A stretch of 7,347 nucleotides of DNA from an uncultured Bacteroidales bacterium (lineage in GTDB: Bacteria; Bacteroidota; Bacteroidia; Bacteroidales; P3). The notes under the pieces are model-generated. The model worked only from the letters and a program-made list of their open reading frames with translations. It made no database searches and was not told the DNA's origin. Of the stretch, positions 1-5,222 are shown in pieces. Location: positions 1 to 7,347 of the forward strand of contig CAMWTX010000071.1 of the NCBI GenBank assembly GCA_947177315.1, in the 5' to 3' direction. The stretch's first letter is position 1, and the number at the start of each line of letters is the position of its first letter. Position numbers and translations under genes: made by a program.

Positions 1-55
1 ACCCGCAACCTTCTGATCCGTAGTCAGATGCTCTATTCAGTTGAGCTACGGTGCC
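1..55 (-). tRNA. tRNA-Arg (anticodon ACG), 5' part, cut by the window edge
   Basis: Read on the minus strand, this is a tRNA from its first base (55) into the T stem. The 5' acceptor strand GGCACCG is at 55-49 and T8-A9 at 48-47. The D arm has stem GCTC/GAGC (46-43 and 33-30). The anticodon stem TCTGA/TCAGA (28-24 and 16-12) encloses the 7-base loop CTACGGA (23-17). The anticodon ACG (21-19) follows the invariant T33, giving an arginine tRNA reading CGN codons; A34 would normally be deaminated to inosine. The variable loop is AGGTT and the T stem begins GCGGG (6-2). The T loop, the T-stem and acceptor 3' strands and any CCA lie outside the window. CGT is the favoured Arg codon in the neighbouring susC-like gene, which fits this decoder. 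Confidence 0.95.
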
Positions 56-70
56 GCTGATTGGTAGGTG

Positions 71-101
71 CAAAGATACGCATTTTTTTGTTCCGAACAA
101 A
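71..101 (-). promoter_or_regulatory. Bacteroidota-type promoter for the tRNA-Arg gene
   Basis: On the minus strand TTTG (complement of 98-101) is followed after 19 bases by TATCTTTG (complement of 71-78). This matches the TTTG / TAnnTTTG consensus of the primary sigma factor in Bacteroides relatives at every defined base. By analogy with mapped promoters, transcription would start near base 67, leaving a leader of about 12 nt before the mature tRNA 5' end at 55. The boxes are seen directly; the start point is inferred. Confidence 0.85.
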
Positions 102-111
102 CGGTAGCCGG

Positions 112-205
112 ACTTTTAACATTTATTAACTATTTTTCAACCGTTTTAACATTCTCAACAAATTCAAAATCAAAAGCTTTAAGACCAAAATTAAGTTTTA
201 TTAAG
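112..205. promoter_or_regulatory. AT-rich divergent intergenic region with phased T-tracts and TTAAC repeats
   Basis: This stretch between the tRNA promoter and the susC-like promoter has no credible gene. It contains two exact copies of TTTTAACATT (114-123 and 144-153) starting 30 bp apart. AAC trinucleotides preceded by T-rich runs begin at 118, 128, 139, 148 and 157, close to one helical turn apart. T-runs lie at 114-117, 122-124, 133-137 and 144-147, followed by A-runs at 166-169, 172-175 and 187-190. Two TTAAG copies (191, 201) are 10 bp apart. Such phasing is typical of intrinsically curved DNA and could act as an upstream promoter element or as a regulator site; that role is inference. 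Confidence 0.4.
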
Positions 206-222
206 AATTCGGAAGCCCTGAA

Positions 223-239
223 TCCTTTTCGGAAAAGGA
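223..239. repeat. 17-bp perfect dyad overlapping the -33 element of the susC-like promoter
   Basis: TCCTTTTC (223-230) and GAAAAGGA (232-239) are exact reverse complements around the single base G231. The dyad covers the position where the -33 box of the downstream promoter should lie (about 226-229). No T-run follows, so it is not a terminator on the plus strand. The symmetry and placement suggest an operator for a dimeric regulator, but this is inference from position only. Confidence 0.45.
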
Positions 240-256
240 AAATTTACCTAAATTTG
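226..256 (+). promoter_or_regulatory. Promoter of the susC-susD-like operon
   Basis: TAAATTTG at 249-256 matches the TAnnTTTG -7 consensus at all six defined bases. Nineteen bases upstream lies TTTT (226-229), a 3-of-4 match to the -33 TTTG. Transcription would begin near 259-263, giving a leader of about 85-90 nt before the ATG at 348. The weak -33 box sits inside a perfect dyad (223-239), so activity may depend on a bound regulator. The start site is inferred. Confidence 0.7.
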
Positions 257-263
257 TGGCTTG

Positions 264-316
264 CTGTTACGACTGCACTTGTGCAGTGGTGGCGGCATTT
301 TGTTTGCAGATAACAG
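264..316 (+). other. Structured 5' leader of the susC-like mRNA (two competing foldings)
   Basis: At 272-287 the sequence ACTGCA-CTTG-TGCAGT forms a perfect 6-bp hairpin with a CUUG tetraloop; as DNA it is a 7+7 dyad with a 2-base centre. An outer 6-bp pairing, CTGTTA (264-269) with TAACAG (311-316), encloses it and would lie at or next to the predicted 5' end of the transcript. Alternatively CTGCA (273-277) can pair with TGCAG (305-309), extending the outer helix and excluding the small hairpin. The pairings are visible in the sequence. A role in mRNA stability or control is inference, and the segment matches no riboswitch class I recognise. Confidence 0.4.
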
Positions 317-347
317 ATTTAAAATACACAAATCCAAATCAGCTCTT

Positions 348-3300
348 ATGAAAAAGCTAGTGCTCTTTGTGATGTCCCTTTTCCTTTTGGGAGCGGCCAA
401 TGTGGCCTTGGGGCAGCGCACCGTAACGGGTAAGGTCACCAGTGCGGAAGACCCCATGGGCGTGCCTATGGTGGCCGTTCAAGTAGAGGGTACCACCATC
501 GGTACTTCTACCGACCTTAACGGGGTTTACACCCTGTCCAACATTCCCGCTTCGGCCAAAAACCTCAAGTTCTCGGCCATGGGTATGAAAGACAAAGTAG
601 TGCCGATTACCGGCGGCGTGGTCAATGTGGTTATGGAATCGCAAGCCATCGCGCTGGAAGAAGTTCAGATTTCCGGTAGCGGTTACGGGGTGCGCAAGAA
701 AGTGGATAATGTAGGTTCGGCCGTAGCCGTAGGCGAAGAAGTGGTTAAACGCCAAACCGAATCGAACGTTATCAACTCCTTGCAAGGTAGTGTGCCCGGT
801 ATGCAGGTAAGTACCGCTTCCGGCCAGCCCGGTTCATCCACCACGGTACGTATCCGCGGTAAGAGCTCTTTGAGTTCCGGCAACGACCCCTTGTATGTAA
901 TCGACGGGGTGCCCATCGTTACCGGTGCCATGGGTATGAGCGACTATTCGGGCGGTGACGGTACCGACCCCTTGGCCGCCTTGAACCCGGAAGATATCGA
1001 AAGCATCCAGTTGTTGAAAGACGCCAGCGCCACCTCCATCTACGGTTCGCGTGCCTCCAACGGGGTTATCGTCGTAACCACCAAGAAGGGTCAGGAAGGC
1101 AAGGTTAACTTCTCGCTGAACGCTAAAATCGGGGTTGCCACGCCTCCTATGGTAAAGAGACGTTTCCAAAAAGTAAATAAGGACGACTTCAAGACTTTCT
1201 TGAAAGAAGCGCACATAAATGCCGCAAAGAACCGGAATGAAAAACAATTGTGGCAAGATGGAGAGGCAGGCGAAGCACTTGTTTGGCAATATTATGCAGA
1301 CCGTAATTGGGGGCTGGACTTCACCTCGCCCACCACGGTCGCCAACATGACCAACACCAACTGGTGGGATGAAGTTACCCGCAACGGTATCATTCAAGAT
1401 TACTCCATTTCGGCTTCCGGCGGTACCAAAACCGTTAACTATTACGCTTCGGTAGGTTACTTCCAAAACAAAGGTATCGTACTCGGCTCCGACTATACGC
1501 GTTACAATGCCCGTTTGAACCTGGACATCAATCCTACCAAATGGTTGAGTTTCGGGGTTAACCTCAGCGGTGCTTACGCAGAAATCAACACCATTCCTAC
1601 CGAATTGGCCTACGCCGCTCCTATCTGGGGTGCTTCCATGATGCGTCCCACCGACCCCGTAAGGAATGAAGACGGCACGTGGAACACTACCTCCAACCCG
1701 TTCTCCTCCGGCTACAACCCGGTGGCCTTGCGTAAGGACAAATATCACGATGAAGCTTTCCAGCAACAGTACAAAGCTTTGTTTAGCCCGTACCTGCGTG
1801 TCAAGCTCTACAAAAACCTGTACGTACAGTCTAAAATCGGTATCGACTATGTTGACTTGCGCGAAAAGAACGTATGGTCTATGGTCGTTAACCCGCAAGG
1901 TAAATCCTTGGGCGGTTTGACACAGGTGGATGAACAGAGCATCGCTTACATGAACATCGCCAACACCATCAACTGGATGCCCTCCATCAAGAAAAACAAC
2001 TTCAATGTCTTGGTTGGTCAGGAAGCCCAGCGTTTCAACCAATACGAAAGTTTTGTCGCCGGTAACGATTATTCCGTACCCGACCTAATGGAAATCAGCA
2101 ACGCCACCGAAACCAGCGGTGCCACCGTACGTGCCGACGCCACCTTGGCTTCTTACTTCGCCAACGTGGAATACGACTACGACAACCGCTACTATGTATC
2201 GGCCAGTATCCGTCGCGACGGTTCTTCCCGTTTCGGTGAAGAAAACCGTTGGGGTACTTTCTATTCGGTAGGTGCAAAATACCGTATCACGGGCGAAAAG
2301 TTCATGGCCACGACCCAGAACTGGTTGAACAACCTCTCGCTCCGTGTAAGCTACGGTACCTCCGGTAACCAAAACGTAGGCTACTATCAGGCCCGTGGGG
2401 TTTACGCCACTTCCCGTTACGGCGGTATCACCGGTTTCGCTCCTTCGAGTTTGGCAAACGGTGAATTGCGTTGGGAATCGAGAAACAAGTTCGACGTAGG
2501 TTTGGAATTCACGATTTTCAATGCCCTTACCGTTGAATTGGACTACTATAACGACGTAACGAAAGACATGATCTTTAGCCGTCCTCTGTCTTATGCCACC
2601 GGTTTCGGTTCGATTGCCTACAATGTAGGTAAGATGCGCAACCAAGGTATCGAATTGCAGTTGAGCGCCATGCTTATCAACCGCAAAAACTTCAAGTGGA
2701 CCTTTGGCTTCAACCTGACCACCAACGACAACAAGATTCTCAAATTGCCCGGCGGCAACGATATCCGCAACGGTACCATCGGTCTGTTGCGCGAAGGCCG
2801 TTCCTCCGCCCAGTTGTACATGGTGGAATGGGCCGGTGCCGACCCTGCTACAGGACGTCCCCGTTGGTATGGTGCCGATGGCCAGTATGTATTCAACTAC
2901 GGTGAAGCGGCCTACCGTTTTGTAGGTACGAGCGACCCCAAGGTATATGGCGGTATCCAGACCCGTTTCGACTTCTACAATGTAGATGTGAGCTTCCAGT
3001 TCAACTACAATGTGGGCAACTACATCTTGAGCAATGACTTGGTTTACCTTGAAAACGAAGGTACCCAAAACGGACAGGTTACCACTTACTACGTATTCGA
3101 CAACCGTTGGCAACGTCCCGGCGACCGCACCGATGTTCCGCAAATCATAGAAGGCGGAAATAAGGGTTCCCGCAACTTGAGTACTTTCTGCCGTACAGAT
3201 GGTTCTTACTTCCGTATCAAGTCGATTGTTATCGGTTATACGCTTCCCAAGAAACAATGTGAAAAGATTTTCTTGAAGAGCCTTCGTTTCTACGGCAGCA

Positions 3301-3431
3301 TCGACAACTTATTCACCGCTTGCAGCAAGAACTTCCGCGGTTACGACCCCGAATCCGGTTTGAGTGCGATTCAGACCTCGAACTATCCGGTGCCTGTAAA
3401 CTATACGTTCGGTATCAATGTCGGATTTTAA
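348..3431 (+). CDS. SusC/RagA-family TonB-dependent outer-membrane transporter
   Basis: This 1027-residue protein is a TonB-linked outer-membrane importer that should work with the SusD-like lipoprotein encoded next. The signal peptide is residues 1-22 (MKK, hydrophobic core, cleavage likely after ALG before Q23). A carboxypeptidase-D-like regulatory domain follows (about 24-100; TTIGTSTDLNGVYTLS is typical). A TonB-box-like ALEEVQIS is at 102-109. The plug (about 115-250) carries LYVIDGVPI (182-190) and, from N213, the family signature with LLKDASATSIYGSRASNGV. The remainder is the beta-barrel, ending NYTFGINVGF with the C-terminal Phe usual for assembly. Length is normal for the family. I chose ATG 348 over in-frame TTG 261 because 348 starts a proper signal peptide and 261 lies at the predicted transcription start. 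The domain order and several stretches recall RagA of Porphyromonas. Codon use is strongly biased (CGT, GGT, TTG), suggesting high expression, except in a patch at 1155-1320. The substrate is unknown. Confidence 0.96.
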   Translation: MKKLVLFVMSLFLLGAANVALGQRTVTGKVTSAEDPMGVPMVAVQVEGTTIGTSTDLNGVYTLSNIPASAKNLKFSAMGMKDKVVPITGGVVNVVMESQAIALEEVQISGSGYGVRKKVDNVGSAVAVGEEVVKRQTESNVINSLQGSVPGMQVSTASGQPGSSTTVRIRGKSSLSSGNDPLYVIDGVPIVTGAMGMSDYSGGDGTDPLAALNPEDIESIQLLKDASATSIYGSRASNGVIVVTTKKGQEGKVNFSLNAKIGVATPPMVKRRFQKVNKDDFKTFLKEAHINAAKNRNEKQLWQDGEAGEALVWQYYADRNWGLDFTSPTTVANMTNTNWWDEVTRNGIIQDYSISASGGTKTVNYYASVGYFQNKGIVLGSDYTRYNARLNLDINPTKWLSFGVNLSGAYAEINTIPTELAYAAPIWGASMMRPTDPVRNEDGTWNTTSNPFSSGYNPVALRKDKYHDEAFQQQYKALFSPYLRVKLYKNLYVQSKIGIDYVDLREKNVWSMVVNPQGKSLGGLTQVDEQSIAYMNIANTINWMPSIKKNNFNVLVGQEAQRFNQYESFVAGNDYSVPDLMEISNATETSGATVRADATLASYFANVEYDYDNRYYVSASIRRDGSSRFGEENRWGTFYSVGAKYRITGEKFMATTQNWLNNLSLRVSYGTSGNQNVGYYQARGVYATSRYGGITGFAPSSLANGELRWESRNKFDVGLEFTIFNALTVELDYYNDVTKDMIFSRPLSYATGFGSIAYNVGKMRNQGIELQLSAMLINRKNFKWTFGFNLTTNDNKILKLPGGNDIRNGTIGLLREGRSSAQLYMVEWAGADPATGRPRWYGADGQYVFNYGEAAYRFVGTSDPKVYGGIQTRFDFYNVDVSFQFNYNVGNYILSNDLVYLENEGTQNGQVTTYYVFDNRWQRPGDRTDVPQIIEGGNKGSRNLSTFCRTDGSYFRIKSIVIGYTLPKKQCEKIFLKSLRFYGSIDNLFTACSKNFRGYDPESGLSAIQTSNYPVPVNYTFGINVGF

Positions 3432-3467
3432 CAACAAGCGTCGCTAACAATTAAAACAAAAAGGATT

Positions 3468-5138
3468 ATGAAAACGATAAAGAATATAGCCGTATTGTTC
3501 GCCTTGGTTCCGGCATTGTTGCTGTCCTCGTGCTCGAAAGAATATCTGGACAGAACGCCGACCACTTCATTGGATACCGAAATGGTATTGAGCAATCCCG
3601 ACCTGATTCCCCAAACGGTTGTAGGTACGATGCGTATGATGTATTCTTCAAGCTTTGGTGGAAAATACGCCACCATCATGGGAGACATCATGACCGATAT
3701 GGTAACCTCCGCCGTTCGAGGCAGTAACGGTTCTTTCAAGGAAATGGAAGAATGGAACATCAACCAATCCACTACCGATGTTCTGACACTATGGGGTGTC
3801 GGTTATCAGATTGCAGCGGCGGCGGCCCGTACCATCGATGCCTCAAAGAAGCAATTGGCGGATTCGGCCCGGTTGACCACCGCTCAAAGGAACAACCTCA
3901 AGAGCGCGCTGGCTTCTTCCTTGACCATCAAGGCCTACACTGAATATTTCCTGACCCAGTATTTCTGTGTGGATGTGAATATCAGTAACGGTGAAACCTA
4001 TATGTCTCAAGAAACCTATGAAATGCCCGGCAACAACAAATCAACGCCGGTGGGTCTTATCCTTTTGAAGGATCGGGCCTTGACGTTGACAGAAGATGCC
4101 AATATGAGCACCTTAAAGGCTACCTACAAATTTATGGAAGAAGAAATAGCGGAAGCTATCGAGTATTTTCAATCTTCCGGCAGCGATGCCTTTACCTTGG
4201 CCGGCTCCCGTTATTTCCCGACCTTGTGTGCGGCCTACATGGTTCAGGCGCGTATCTTCCTGGCTCAACATAACTACGAAGCTGCGGCAACCGCAGCCGA
4301 AAACGCTTTGGGCAAACTTCCTTCCGGCGCCAACAAAACTTTGATCTCCAAAGCAGAAAACTTATTGAAGGCTTATGGCGAAAATCTGTCGAGCGAAGAT
4401 GTTTGGAGTTTGAACTACACCAATCAAGACAACTTGTCTGCCAATTCGCTCCAGAACCTGTTCAGCAGTTACGGTTTCAACCCGAGTCCGTACGCCATCA
4501 GTTTGTTCCATCAAGAAGACATCCGCTTGATCCTGCACTACGATCAAGTTACCAGAAAATTGCCCGACGATATGAAGTCGTACTGCATGAAATATCCTAA
4601 CGAAAACGCTGTATTCAACGTACCCATCTTCCGCGTTCCCGAAATTTACCTGGTTCAGGCCGAAGCCTATGCGGGTCAAGGAAAACTTACGGAAGCCAAA
4701 GAAGCCTTGTTGGCGGTAATCGGTGCCCGTGATACGTCAGTGGCTGGGGATATGGCGAAAATGGAAGAAAACTACAAAGTGAGTGCAGACAGCATCATGC
4801 AGACGATTTTGGACGAAAATGCCCGTGAATTCTTGGGCGAAGGCCATCGTTGGTATGATTTGCGCCGTAACGGTGTTCGTCTGAGCCGTCAAAGCACTAC
4901 CTCGATTCCTCAATTTCCGACACAATTCCAAAATTATCCCATATCGATTTTTGCCTTGCCCGTTCCCTATGGTGAAACTTCCACCGAACAATGGAAGCAT
5001 GGCCGCGGTCTATATGACGATGGCTCCAAGGCTTCGACAAACTGGCAGAACAACGCTTGGGATGAACTCGCCGGAGATTCTTACGCCAATACGGTAGAAC
5101 TCCCTGTTGATGACGGTGAGTACTCGAACCTGCGGTAA
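3468..5138 (+). CDS. SusD/RagB-family surface lipoprotein, nutrient-binding partner of the SusC-like transporter
   Basis: This 556-residue lipoprotein should cap the SusC-like barrel and bind substrate outside the cell. It has a type II signal peptide with lipobox LSSC and lipidated Cys22. The following SKEYLD carries the charged residues associated with surface export in Bacteroidota. TPR-like helices are seen around FRVPEIYLVQAEAYAGQG (388 on) and in EAAATAAENALGKL. The family hallmark REFLGEGHRWYDLRRNG is at 453-469. It lies 36 bp after the susC-like stop with no terminator or promoter between, so both are one transcript. AAGGA (3461-3465) is too close to the ATG for a normal Shine-Dalgarno. 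The C-terminus is odd: after FALPVPYGE it runs on in an acidic, Asn/Trp-containing tail to DDGEYSNLR, without the usual 'N..L.QN.GY' ending. The fold assignment is secure; the ligand cannot be inferred, since no degradative enzyme is adjacent. Confidence 0.95.
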   Translation: MKTIKNIAVLFALVPALLLSSCSKEYLDRTPTTSLDTEMVLSNPDLIPQTVVGTMRMMYSSSFGGKYATIMGDIMTDMVTSAVRGSNGSFKEMEEWNINQSTTDVLTLWGVGYQIAAAAARTIDASKKQLADSARLTTAQRNNLKSALASSLTIKAYTEYFLTQYFCVDVNISNGETYMSQETYEMPGNNKSTPVGLILLKDRALTLTEDANMSTLKATYKFMEEEIAEAIEYFQSSGSDAFTLAGSRYFPTLCAAYMVQARIFLAQHNYEAAATAAENALGKLPSGANKTLISKAENLLKAYGENLSSEDVWSLNYTNQDNLSANSLQNLFSSYGFNPSPYAISLFHQEDIRLILHYDQVTRKLPDDMKSYCMKYPNENAVFNVPIFRVPEIYLVQAEAYAGQGKLTEAKEALLAVIGARDTSVAGDMAKMEENYKVSADSIMQTILDENAREFLGEGHRWYDLRRNGVRLSRQSTTSIPQFPTQFQNYPISIFALPVPYGETSTEQWKHGRGLYDDGSKASTNWQNNAWDELAGDSYANTVELPVDDGEYSNLR

Positions 5139-5154
5139 TCTTTCTCTCTTTAGC

Positions 5155-5192
5155 AAAAAAGCGCGTGGAATTCCCTCCACGCGCTTTTTTTT
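5155..5192 (+). terminator. Strong intrinsic terminator after the susC-susD-like operon
   Basis: A perfect 9-bp stem GCGCGTGGA (5161-5169) / TCCACGCGC (5176-5184) encloses a 6-base loop. It is flanked by A6 (5155-5160) and T8 (5185-5192), so the A and T tracts can extend the stem. It starts 16 bp after the SusD-like stop codon. The A-tract makes it able to work in both directions. Confidence 0.93.
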
Positions 5193-5201
5193 GTATCTTC
5201 G
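5171..5201 (+). promoter_or_regulatory. Probable promoter of the nucleotide-sugar dehydratase gene
   Basis: TATCTTCG (5194-5201) matches TAnnTTTG at five of six defined bases and begins 2 bases after the terminator T-tract. The expected -33 position falls at about 5171-5174 (TTCC), inside the loop region of the terminator, and is a poor match. The predicted start near 5205 leaves a leader of about 18 nt before ATG 5223. The box and its placement are seen; activity is inferred. Confidence 0.6.
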
Positions 5202-5222
5202 CAATCCTTTGTTTAAGATGTT

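Noticed and set aside
1..55. tRNA gene as an integration (att) site for a mobile element carrying the susC-susD-like genes
   Set aside because: Integration typically uses the tRNA 3' end, which lies outside the window on the far side from these genes. No integrase or repeated tRNA fragment is seen.
68..313. Plus-strand open frame of 81 codons in the intergenic region
   Set aside because: It starts inside the tRNA promoter, overlaps the susC-like promoter and leader, and its translation looks like translated AT-rich noncoding DNA.
261..347. In-frame TTG start giving a 29-residue N-terminal extension of the susC-like protein
   Set aside because: It would place a Cys/Gly-rich stretch before a typical signal peptide, and 261 coincides with the predicted transcription start. 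ATG 348 is better.
834..3257. Two long minus-strand open frames (834-2042 and 2085-3257, about 400 codons each) opposite the susC-like gene
   Set aside because: They are by-products of the strong codon bias of the susC-like gene on the other strand. Their translations show no recognisable domain and no promoter, and the plus-strand frame is unmistakable.
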